A DNA stretch of 64,000 nucleotides from NCBI RefSeq assembly GCF_014529535.1, contig NW_023503493.1, positions 14,974,001 to 15,038,000 on the forward strand, given 5' to 3'. Below the pieces are notes generated by a model, which made no database searches, was not told the DNA's origin, and saw nothing but the letters and a program-made list of their open reading frames with translations. Made by a program: the position numbers and the translations under genes. Below, one piece after another: positions 45,801 through 56,116 of this stretch; the first letter of the stretch is position 1, and each line of letters opens with the position of its first letter. The DNA comes from Bradysia coprophila. Taxonomy: Eukaryota; Arthropoda; Insecta; Diptera; Sciaridae.

Positions 45801-48800
45801 TCAATTCAGTATTAGCAGCCAGTTCAAGCTTGATTTTGTCATTGAGCTGAGTTTTGGTGTCGTTTTCGAATTTCAATGACGCGATTATTTCCTTGTAGCT
45901 ATCGATTTCCTTTTCCAGGTTAACGAGATTGGTGAGTAATTTTTTGTTCGTTTCTTCCAATTCGTTGTGTGATTCATTGATACGAGCAAGTTCAGTATCT
46001 TTTTGATTAATTACCATGACGTGAGCTCGCTCAGATTCCTGAGCTTGAATGGATTTTGCCAAATTTTCAACGTCGTCTCGAATTTTCAAGACAATTGCTC
46101 GAAGCGAGTCTATAAAAATAAACGAGTTGAGTTAGTTCATTAGGTAATAGATGTCTTGTTCTCATAGCCTAAGATTTGCAATTTTTTCTAAATCGGAACA
46201 ACTCACAAAAGTTTGTGAATTTCTTCGCAAATTTTTGGGCCTAGCTGATACTAAATACAGACGAAAAAAAATTACAAATTAATTGAAGGCTCGATTAACA
46301 ATTAAAATAGATCGAAATAACAGACGTCATATTTATCTATTTATCTATCATCTTAACATCGATTTGAACTAGGTGAGTACTCGGAAATAATTGCTGTGTA
46401 TTTTAGTGAAAAAAGTTTCGAAGATGAAATATTACTTTGGGGAAGGGTGAGAAACAGACTATAAAAAAGGAGCTGGGATATTAGACGAAGTAAGAAGAAC
46501 AATCATGACTTCATTTATGAACTTAATGTTTATAACACGTCGTTAGAAAGCTTCGCAAATGAAACTGGCAACGCGTTCGTCACGTTCGTCAGATCTCACT
46601 TTAGATTTCAGCCTTTTTACGAAGCGAAATAAAACATTGCAAGTAATTTTACTCACCTCCGTTTGTATCTCCATCTCCTTGTTCAACATCCATTTGCACA
46701 TGACTGCCGAATCCTTGATAAAGTTGCACATCAAGTGTCGACACATTTCGAGAATCTGTAGAAAATCGATTTAGTTATTTCTTCTTAATCGATTCATATG
46801 TATTAAGTAAGTAATTCCGGTATTTGGCAGTCAGTGGAAACGTCAATTTTAAAAGGGGCCTCGTACGAAAGTGTATAACATATGGGCAAAACAAATCAAC
46901 TCAAATTGGCTTGCTCTATCAGAATTGCTGTTTGCAGTCTTGATTAGAGGCTTGGGTAACTCACGCCTTTCAGGCTAGGCCACTGAAGACTTTGACTCGT
47001 CAAAATGAGTAATCGTAGAGTTTCCCTATTGCCTCGTCTAGCTGTGACGCCGATTTCTTAGTCTTCACTATCCGAAAATAAGCTCTAAGTATCGAAAATA
47101 CTAATCACTGTCCCTTTTTTGGTAGAAGCAAGATTGACTTTTCTAATTGCGCAGCAGTCAGTCAAAGACAAAATTAAAATGATTTACCGAATCAAATCAA
47201 GCTCCAACGTACGATTATCCTCGTAGACCTGCTATTTACTCTGTCTCTGACATATTCAAGTTACATCCAGGGATATTATTAGACCCGTACGAAGTACTGG
47301 GGTCTTATAGGTTTACGCATACGTTTGTAACACGTCGAATTGGACTCCCTGAGTAAGGGGAAACCTATTGTGGTTGTCCAGAGATGCCAAATCAGCAAGA
47401 AAAAAAATGTCCGTCTGTCCGTCCGTCCGTCTGTCTGTCTGCACGATAACTTGAGTAAAACGCATCCGATTTTGAAAATTCTTTTTTTCCCCGTTTGGTA
47501 ATGTCTAAAGACAGGCTAAGTTCGAAGATGAGTGATTTTGGATCGACCCCTCCTGAGCTGGGGCCCAATAAGTGCTTTACGGTTTTTCGAAGATATCTCC
47601 GGACATTTAAACGCTATACTCGTAAATGATACATCGAATGAAAGATATTTACAATACCGACAAAAAAAAGTTTATGGAAATCGGATGACCGACTCGTGAG
47701 TTAGACCCCTTGGTGTGAAACAGGCACAGGGCGGCAAGCAGTTTTTGCTTGTAGGTCGGCCAAATTTGAACATATTTCGTTCGTTTTAGCTTAATTAGAT
47801 AGGTATTGACCGTACCAATCAGGGAAAAAAAAAGTTTATGAAATTATGTTCTCCGGAGCGTGAGCTAGGTCTCTTGGAGTGAGCTCTTATCTGGCTACTC
47901 GGCCGTACAGTGAACGTGGCGTATTTTGTCAATATCTCGAGTAAATTTTGACCGAATTTCATGATTTTTTTTGTTTGAAAGGTATTAACGAATGTAAAGC
48001 GTCGGTACTATTTTTGGTTTCCTTACAAAATGGCTGCCGGCGGCCATATTGGATTTTATTAAAAGTGATATAAAGTGGGAAAAATGATGCTTAGAGAGTT
48101 TCTGTTAACATGGAAATAATGTGTTAAGTGTGAGGGGTTTCAGAGATTCCATATATGGACATCTATATATACCTATATACAGCTATATTGAGCTATATAC
48201 AGGCATATAGAGCTATATAATAGCATATTCCTCTGTGAAATGTTTATTTACAGTGAAATATAGGTAAATATAGGAATTTATGAAATTTGACTTCGTACGG
48301 GGCTGTCTATATTGCCTCCGGCAATTTAATTGTATATGATAACAAGGCAAAGAGTGGATAATGTAAGTGATTTAAAAGGAAGAATAGTTTTTCAGCAGAG
48401 AAGAAAATGAAGTAAGAGAAATGAAGAGTTTCACATTAAAGGCTTTTGATACGAATAGGTGTTTCGTACGGGTCGGCGTTAGCTATGTTTTTCGCGTTTG
48501 TTTGCGTAATCTAAAATCACATGTTCCAAGACGGTTGAATGCTTGTCACCAAGTACTCGTTTCGGTCTTATCAGGTAAGTGAAAAAACACTTTCTGGTAC
48601 ATTAGTTTAGTGCGTTTCTAGTTTCGCTCATATTCTGTTCGACGACATTTTAATGCCATGCCGTAAACTGAGACCGACAATTTTCAATCAAACCGTCATA
48701 GCAAGGAGAACAGCAAGTTTTCTTAGAAGCTTAATCGTTTAGATCACTCGTTTCAGTAGCAATACTCACCAATGGTTGATCCACCGCCCGTATTATCCAC

Positions 48801-50023
48801 AAAATCTATTCCAAACTGTTCACTGCGATGAAGACGGCATTGCCGTTTAGGTAGCGGCATTTCTCGCTCATTTTCGATTGGACCAGTCTCGCTTTCATCC
48901 ATTGTTGTTGTCACGCACGGATATATTACCGTTTCATTTTCCTGCTGTGAAGAATGATATATTTAACCTAAGTGGAACATGCACGACGAGGACCTCAACT
49001 TCATTTTATCATGTAAATTTAATTTAAACACAAGGGACCATTCACAAATTATGCATACTCCACAGCAGGGCAGAAGAGATTCTGATAATGCCACAGTTTT
49101 CCTACTTCCCGATACTTTTATTGCACGCAGAGAAAACGGTCATTGTGTGGCTAGTCAGTCTAAGAGAAAGTCTATAAATCCCGTCCTTTCTCAAGGGTCG
49201 AAAGTGGGACTAACGGTGACAATGGAGTATATCCTAGACGGGAATTATCATAGAAATTTGAACAAAAATATATGCAACTATTAGGTAAGATTTGCGTGTT
49301 TTTCTAAATTGTGATGGAATCATTTTAATTTTCAAAAGCGGACGTTCTTAGTGAAGGGGAGAAATAGGATGGAATTTATGTATGGTCCCTAAGATAGAAA
49401 TGTGAAGAATTAATTAAGCTCACCTCGTTATCAGAATCCATCACATATTTTCCACATTTCAGTGCGTCCCAGCAACTTTGTAGATAATTATTGTGCACGT
49501 CAAACGAATCCATTTTTCTCGAAATTTTTAATTCATTGAGTCGACCAGCACCAACAGAATCCGGCACTTCTACAAAATGTTTTAATTTGTTGCGAGTGCT
49601 TCCATGGACTGTTAATCTGATCACGTTTAGTTTTATTTTGGAAAACACGAGCTGATCAATCTCCTCAGCCTGGACGTACGTGCCTCCAGCAACGAAAATT
49701 TTTTCTCTGCGAGACGACTGAAACGCCTCGCCAAACAATCTATCTCCCAATGTAGGAAAATTGGCTATAGCCCAGAAACCTAGTAGTTTCATCTGTCGCT
49801 TCTTTTGCGTTTCGGTTTCAAGAGTCTTCCAACAATGGGTAAGATCCTTATTTTTAAGAAAAAAATCTTCTCCTTCCATCGCGGATTTAAATGCACAAAA
49901 TAAATCATTATTTTTTAAGACTTCCCGTGCAACGGCACATTTTAGTACCGCTAAAAACGGATCATATTCTGTTTCGACACAGAAAGGCAATATAATATGA
50001 AATGCTGAATCTTTTTCGACCAT
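42847..50023 (-). CDS. Orphan coiled-coil protein, six exons
   Basis: Six minus-strand exons join with GT-AG sites and consistent phases: 50023-49424, 48941-48770, 46755-46657, 46109-45382, 44720-44601 and 43143-42847, giving 671 residues. The ATG at 50023 (MVEKDSAFHIILPFC) is the first in frame. Residues 1-200 are a mixed, probably globular region with no motif I know (LGFWAIANFPTLGDRLFGEAF, KIFVAGGTYVQAEEID). Residues 201-290 are polar. Residues about 295-520 are a long Glu/Lys/Leu-rich coiled coil (VENLAKSIQAQESERA, LNDKIKLELAANTELNGRLK). The tail is acidic, then has KFGWMKFSNKKNAKFYAGFVYPPDENG, and ends very basic. Function unknown; coiled-coil resemblance to tropomyosin or SMC-like proteins is not evidence of kinship. 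Large introns (intron 2 about 2.0 kb, intron 5 about 1.5 kb) carry repeats. Exact start of exon 2 could shift by one codon (CAGCAG). Confidence 0.82.
43230..43770. mobile_element. Large foldback element in an intron of the coiled-coil gene
   Basis: Arms of about 200-215 bp (43230-43430 and 43557-43770) are inverted copies, with landmarks 'gattacggcgtcac', 'attcaatcaaaactctacc', 'gcaacaaaaccaatg' and 'tgccatcgtgt' in order. The loop is about 125 bp. A frame through the left arm is accidental. Confidence 0.75.
47284..48302. mobile_element. About 1-kb non-coding element in intron 2 of the coiled-coil gene
   Basis: Ends carry short inverted repeats, cccgtacgaagt (47284-47295) and acttcgtacgggg (48290-48302). 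Inside are a (gtcc/gtct)n microsatellite at about 47409-47442, and a run of 'tatatacagctatat' units at 48160-48235. No frame longer than about 60 codons. The structure is that of a non-autonomous DNA element; I cannot name the family. Confidence 0.5.
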
Positions 50024-51897
50024 TTTCACTCGCGGAGTAGTTTTCAATCAAAATTAAATAATGAAAAATGGCGTTATCTGAAACACACGGGCTGCTAGAT
50101 ATCTGGATTTACGGCGACAGCATAACAAAAGGCTGTTCACAATAGCGAATGTGAATCGGTATTAGAATAACAAAAGACTGTTCACTATAGCGAATAGAAA
50201 CCGGTATTCCGAAAACTGGATTACCGGTATTGCATAATACAACGCACTTCAAGAAAAAGTGATCATAGGGGTCAGGTACAGAAAGTACTCTAATTTTATA
50301 TGAAAATGTTTTTACATTGTTTTACAGTTGTGTGACACACTGTCACATTTCAGTACCCTATTTAGAGTACCATTCATGCTTGAAGTGCGTTGATAAATAC
50401 CAAAACCAAGTTCTGTAGTTTTCGATTTTTAGCCGAAAGAGAAGAACTTAGAAAAGTCGATCTTATTTTAAGATAAACCATGAAATGTTGATCTGAATGA
50501 TGTTACACAAGGACTAAAATCGTGTGATTATAGTCGAAGTGGAATGAATGATCCAAGGACTGATCACTCAAGCTTCGCATCGAATTGTAGTAAATGATAT
50601 AAGAGATTCAGCCTGAGGACTATTCATGTACCGAGACAATAATAATGGTCCTTGTATTATGCGACAGTTTATTGCTGGCGCAATATAATAGGCCAATTTA
50701 GCTTTAGTTTCTGATATTTCGAACGGTCACTCATTCAATGACAACGGTCGAGAATCATTCTAATTCAGCTGAGTCGACCGTCGTTTCCTCGCAGCTTATC
50801 AGTATTGCACCCAGTAATAACGAGATACACGTAGATAACACAAAAGTGCCAAGAAACAAATTTTTGGGTTTTTATATTTCGACTCTACTATAAAATAGCT
50901 CTGATTATAGTCACATCTACCAAAATACTGTGTCAATCTAGGGACTCAACTGTAAACGGAACGGAATTTTGCTATTTTCAGCGGAACTGATTGCTACAAT
51001 TTACGCCGTAAGTGCGCTACAAATTCAAAATGGAGTTTTCAACCGTCTATCTTACGCCGCGTTAAATTGCCCATTCTCATTATGAGGAAGCGTTGACATT
51101 TATTTTTCGGTTCATATTTTATTCATTCACATAAAATTCAAATTCTGAGGCGCAATTACGGCGTGAATTGGCTTTTTATATAGCTGCCAAAACGCAATAA
51201 AATATTAATGAATTGAATGATGGGTTCTAGCATACGTTTGAATCGTATGCAATCGTTACAATTCGGGACCATATAGCCTCATAGTAATGATACATTCAAT
51301 TCAAAATCATAAAAAACTCATAAATTCTCTAGCATCAATTTAATTCTCTGTTTAAAGTGTTCTCAATGATATGGCCAAATTAATGTCAAAATTTGTTCTG
51401 GCTGGACTAATTTCCTAATGTCTTTGACAACCAAAAAGCACGTTCGACGCAAAAACAGGACTAAACCTTAGAAATCTCCTCTGACTTGTATGAATTGTCC
51501 ATACCTGCCACTGAGTGGTGTACGACGAAATGACGCGAACTTTTTGTCAAGTTAGCGCATTTACAAAATTTGTAAGGTGGCTTTTCAACTGTTCAATTTT
51601 TCGTTAAGTACATAACCAAAATAGTTAGTTACGAGAACCAATGGATTTTAAGTTCACAAACACACTTTACGTTGATTAATTTATCAATTTTAATTCAATT
51701 GGGAATTTGATATATTTAAATTTTTCTGCGCGCAATTGTGTTACATACAGTTCCTTTCTGTTCGTTTCGTTAGTTTTGTTATTAAAAAGGTACTAGAACG
51801 AAAATTCGTTCCAACAACGTTTTGTGAATCAATCGAAGTGATCGTAGCAGCCTATTATCATCGCTTAGTGTCATTTAACGTTTAATTTGAAACAAAA
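50024..51897. other. Divergent intergenic region between two gene starts
   Basis: Separates the minus-strand coiled-coil gene start (50023) from the plus-strand gene start (51898), so both promoters should lie here. It contains a partial tandem duplication at about 50127-50190 ('aacaaaaggctgttcac' / 'aacaaaagactgttcac') and the MITE at 50240-50392. No exon seen. Confidence 0.4.
50240..50392. mobile_element. 153-bp MITE with caacgcacttcaag ends, copy 2
   Basis: Same terminal inverted repeats as 22052-22212 (caacgcacttcaag ... cttgaagtgcgttg) and similar internal 'gtactct' motifs. Flanks are not a clean direct repeat, so this copy is older or rearranged. Confidence 0.65.
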
Positions 51898-53661
51898 ATG
51901 GACGCACAACGTATATTTCAAGCAAAATTGGAACGAGCAAAAAATCTACTTTCGCAACTGGCTGATATTGCTGATGGCATAAACGTAAGTACATTTACAC
52001 ATCTTGTTAAACATGCTGCAGGTTTTGGTATAAATAAGTTTTCGCTCCCACATTTTCTGAACGATTCGAAAAGTCGCGACTGGCAAAAATTTGGAATTTA
52101 TTCGGTCGATATGAATCTGAGTAGTGATCGTGAAGTTACCATTTACCTTTCATTTCTTCTTCAGAACGCACCAAATGAGCACAGTGCACAAAACTGGTCC
52201 AATGCAAAAACCGACTCGGAGCCCGCAAAAAGCGGAAACATATCGTTTGTATTGAATGGATCGTTTGGGCCATTAAAAGAGTTAAAATCATCTCCAGGTC
52301 CAACATCTGATATTGATTCTGAAATGAGTGGCAACAGGGGATTCTTATTACATGTAAGTCGAGACACAACATCTCTAAGTTCATTTGTGTTTGTGCCAGT
52401 GATATTATAAGCATTGCTCAGTAATCTTAAGATTTTTCGCAATTGAAGCCATGCTGTATGCTTCACATTTCGTTAAGTTTCGCTAAACCCTGATTTCCAC
52501 TCGAAAAATGTACTCCGCTTTCAAATCAAATTGAGAGCGAAGAGAACGGTGGGAACGCGAACTTTTTTCGAGTGAAAATCAGGCCCTAATGTTTTGTTAA
52601 GAAAATTTACCTTCGACCGTACATTTTAGGATGCACCTGATAAAGTGACACAAAACGAATCCAAATACGGCCAAACAATACCGTACATACCAACATTGCA
52701 TGGATATTCATTCTCAACCTGTTTGAATGTAAGCAACTTTTTATGAGAATATTGACCGTCACTTTTACACTCAGATTCAGAATTATCGAATTCGATTTTA
52801 TTTTAATTGAACCGTTCGAATCGTTAAGAACTGTTAAGCCATAGTCTCTGGAAAAAGTGTGTTTGTAACTTAGAACCATAATGTTCGAAAACTGCGAACT
52901 TTGGATACCTATGTTGCATGAAACGTTGTATGAATCCCGGTGCAAAGTTCTTTATTAGGTTTATGACGTGTATTGTGTCGACCTGCGGTCTCCTACTAAA
53001 CTTTGCACTCGATGTCATAAACAACTAACGATTGCGCCTAACGATCATGGCTACTATCACAAAACATTCCAATAAGTTGGAACATCATTTAAACAATCAA
53101 ATTTTTTATTTTATTTTTGTTGGTAATTGGCATACATCGTGAAGTTACTATTTACCTTTCATATCTTCTTTAGAACGCACAAAACTGGTCCAATGCAAAA
53201 ACCAACTCGGAGCCCGCAAAAAGCGGAAACATATCTTTTGTATTGAATGAATCTTTTGGGCCATTAAAAGAGTTAAAATCATCTCCAGGTCCAACATCTG
53301 TTATTGATTCTGAAATGAGTGGCAACAGGGGATTCTTATTACATGTAAGTCGAGACACAACATCTCTAAGTTCATTTGTGTTTTTGCCATGCTGTACGCT
53401 TCACATTTCGTTAAGTTTCGCTAAACCCTCATTTCCACTCGAAAAATGTACTCCGCTTTCAAATCAAATTGAGAGCGAAGAGAACGGTGGAAACGCGAAC
53501 TTTTTTCGAGTGAAAATCAGGCCCTAATGTTAAGAGAATTTACCTTCGACCGTACATTTTAGGATGCACCTGATAAAGTGACACAAAACGAATCCAAATA
53601 CAGCCAAACAATACCGTACAAACCAACATTGCATGGATATTCATTCTCAACCTGTTTGAAT
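51898..53661 (+). CDS. 5' exons of an unknown gene with a tandemly duplicated exon pair
   Basis: Five exons, all phase 0 at both ends: 51898-51984 (MDAQRIFQAKLERAKNLLSQ...), 52165-52353, 52630-52728, 53174-53344 and 53563-53661. Exons 4 and 5 are near copies of exons 2 and 3 (SFGPLKELKSSPGPTS, EMSGNRGFLLH; DAPDKVTQNESKY, PTLHGYSFSTCLN). Exon 4 lacks six codons (PNEHSA) present in exon 2, a deletion between short direct repeats. No known domain; the segments are Ser/Pro/Asn-rich and probably disordered. No stop follows exon 5, so the gene must continue; the next phase-0 exon on this strand is 56117, the start of the zinc-finger/recombinase-like coding region, so the two may be one gene of about 1001 codons. 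Alternatively, one exon pair may be skipped or alternative. Confidence 0.65.
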
Positions 53662-54137
53662 GTAAGCAAATTTTTATGAGAATATTAACCGTAACTTTTA
53701 CACTCAGATTCAGAATTATCGAATTCGATTTTATTTTAATTGAACCGTTCGAATCGTTAAGAACTGTTAAGCCCTAGTCTCTGGAAAAAGTGTGTTTGTA
53801 ACTTAGAACCATAATGTCCCGGTGCAAAGTTCTTTATTAGGTTTATGACGTGCATTGTGTCAACCTGCGGTCTCCTACTACAGAACTTTGCACTCGATGT
53901 CATAAACAACTAACGATTGCGCCTAACGATCATGGCTACTATCACAAAACATTCGTTTCCATATTCAATGGAACACATTATAAAGCTCATAGACACACTC
54001 ACAATCATTTCGTGTAACCTTGAAAACACTGTGTGACTTTGTAAGAACTATAAATCCAATTTAAAGTGCCAATAAGTTGGAATATCATTTAAACCATCAA
54101 ATTTTTTATTTTATTTTTGTTGGTAATTGGCATACAT
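52129..54137 (+). repeat. Tandem duplication of about 1 kb containing two exons
   Basis: Unit A 52129-53137 (1009 bp) and unit B 53138-54137 (1000 bp) start with 'cgtgaagttac' and end with 'ggtaattggcatacat'. Both carry the two exons, the intervening intron and the downstream intron piece ('cgatgtcataaacaactaacg'). Differences are scattered substitutions plus indels: unit B lacks 18 bp of exon and about 55 bp of intron, and gained a stretch at about 53954-54068. Both also contain the same small inverted-repeat element (52488-52586, 53426-53524), so that insertion preceded the duplication. Confidence 0.9.
52488..52586. mobile_element. 99-bp MITE inside the duplicated intron
   Basis: Inverted ends 'cctgatttccactcgaaaaa' and 'ttttttcgagtgaaaatcagg'-like. 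The body is 'gagagcgaagagaacgg'-bearing and non-coding. An orthologous copy is at 53426-53524 in the second duplication unit. Confidence 0.6.
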
Positions 54138-54202
54138 GAACTGATATTCTAATAATATGCGCAATGCGCATGTGAGTGCGAATGCATTTACCAAAGTAAT
54201 TA

Positions 54203-54374
54203 TGCTGAAAACAAACGAGACATTGAGAACGTGTTTTGGTCCTAGTTTTCATTGACAAATGCAGCAATCGTAATTTTCGATAGAGAAATTTCTAATTTTA
54301 TTTGACAGTTGCGACAATTTCGTCATGAAAACAAGGACCAAAACATGTTTTGAATGCCTCGTTTGTTTTCAGCA
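54203..54374. mobile_element. 172-bp TWA-target MITE, copy 2
   Basis: Same family and length as 17098-17269, with TTA at 54200-54202 and 54375-54377. Inverted ends 'tgctgaaaacaaacga'. More substitutions from copy 1 than copy 3 has. Confidence 0.8.
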
Positions 54375-54377
54375 TTA

Positions 54378-54549
54378 TGCTCAAAACAAACGAGGCATTG
54401 AAAACGTGTTTTGGTCCTATTTTTCATTACGAAATTTTCGAAACTGTCAAATGAAGTTAGAACTTTTTCTATTCAAAACCGCGATTGCTGCATCTGTCAA
54501 TGAAAACTAGGACCAAAACACGTTTTCAATGCCTGGTTTGTTTTGAGCA
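54378..54549. mobile_element. 172-bp TWA-target MITE, copy 3, abutting copy 2
   Basis: Inverted orientation relative to copy 1; flanked by TTA at 54375-54377, shared with copy 2, and at 54550-54552. The shared TTA means one element inserted into the target duplication of the other. Nearly identical to the complement of copy 1. Confidence 0.8.
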
Positions 54550-54634
54550 TTAAGAATTATTCTCGTTGATTTCTGGACGCTTAAAAGCAATTGAATTCAA
54601 TTAATTCACATTTTGAGCATACATTCTTTTGAAT

Positions 54635-55020
54635 TAAGGTAACTGACTTAAAGTTGACCTAATTTGACAAATCTCAACTTTGAACTTGAATTTCTCAGCG
54701 ATTTTGGAACTATGTTACATGGAACCACTTTTATTTTAAAGATTTTTCTTTTGTTTACTTAATTTTATTAATTATTGCCGATTTCGTCTAACAAAATTAA
54801 TGAATTAATAAAAATGCAGAGTTGACCTATATGAATCGTGAGTTGTCCTATTTCCCATTTAAACACATTGAATCGTGAGTTGTCCTATCTATACAAAAGT
54901 GATAGGACATATTACAATTTATTGAATGTTGAGTTGACCTATAATTTTTTCTTCATACAAATTTACACGGACAACTTAAGATCACTTTTCCACTAGGTCA
55001 TCTTTCAGTCAGTTACCTTA
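54635..55020. mobile_element. Inverted-repeat element, about 386 bp
   Basis: Ends 'taaggtaactgac' and 'gtcagttacctta' are inverted, extended by 'aaagttgacct' / 'aggtcatcttt'. Inside, the motif 'gagttg(a/t)cctat' recurs four or five times in direct and variant form. Non-coding. Confidence 0.55.
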
Positions 55021-55511
55021 AATATTAACACTTGCTTTATCAACATATCAGCACATATCGAATGATAATATTTCACCTTGTGAAGGACAGAAACAAATCC
55101 GTTACTTTTTTATGCTTAACGTTTTAGCTTCCACCGACAATGTAGAAATATATTAAAACATCTAACTACTTACAATTGAAGAAAAATTGAAAAGTTTTTA
55201 GCGGAAATGTTGGTGAAATTCCGAAAATGACATCTTATTAACTTACACAAACTTAAGCTTACACCAATTAGAAGACCAACACTTTGTTAACAAAATTTCA
55301 ACTGTTGGTAGCTAAATGAATAGCTGAAAATGTGATTGTCAGTGACATCGAATGTATTTTAATGAAGCTTATTAAATTGTTTTTTTTAGATGAATCAATG
55401 ATTTTGAGACATATAAGCTGCTGAGTTGCACCATTAGTTTGTGTTCTAAATGTAGGTGGAAGCACGTAATTTTGAGTGAATGAGAAAATACATGAACAAA
55501 TTCCATATACC

Positions 55512-55712
55512 ACGACAGAGTAAAGTTAACCAGGTAGTAGCGCTGATTTGACTGGGCCTGAATAATCTAGTAACCCTATATTTTTTGCGAATAAAATTTT
55601 TCAATTTATGTCACTGTTCATTTGAGTTCATTTTCAAATAATGTATCAGGTCCCTTATTTGACGTTTCGAAAATGAACCGCTACTGCCTGGTTTATTTTA
55701 CTCTGCCGTGTA
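55512..55712. mobile_element. MITE, about 200 bp
   Basis: Ends are inverted over about 32 bp: 'cgacagagtaaagttaaccagg' on the left, and 'cctggtttattttactctgccg' on the right. Further inside, 'gggcctgaata' pairs loosely with 'tatcaggtccc'. Non-coding. Confidence 0.55.
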
Positions 55713-55714
55713 CA

Positions 55715-56116
55715 TACAGATAGATTTCATCGCAGTTAGTGCCGACTATTTCGATGCACATAGAAAGTTTGGATCCTTTGCGCTGCCCTGTTAATCTATA
55801 CAGATATAATGTATAATTATTATTAGTTGTGTCAAGACAATCCCACTGAATTCACTAGTATGGCTCTGATGCTCCGTATGTTTATTTCAAAATTGGAAAT
55901 CATTTTTTTTTGTAAACTAATTTTTTGTCGGGCTGCCCGAAACATTTTTGTCGAAGTCCGTCCGGCCTAAGGCCTGGCCCGAAATTTCGTTTGAAAGTCC
56001 GATCCGAATCAGCCCGACGGTTTTTCAGACCCGTCCGGTCCGAATCCGCTCTAAGCTAGACCATAACTTCTTCTTAATAGTACTGCGATGCAATTAACGT
56101 TTTTACAAATTTTAAG
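55715..56116. other. Non-coding DNA with a degenerate CCG-rich patch
   Basis: The patch at about 55925-56050 ('gtcgggctgcccg', 'gtccggcctaagg', 'cagcccgacgg', 'cccgtccggtcc') has mirrored C/G-rich motifs like a decayed transposon end; a similar fragment ('gcgggttacccgagcc') is at 29997. An acceptor (ttttaag) at 56116 leads into the next exon. Confidence 0.4.

Noticed and set aside
45419..45850. 143-codon plus-strand frame
   Set aside because: Antisense shadow of the coiled-coil exon; the minus-strand frame has matching splice phases.
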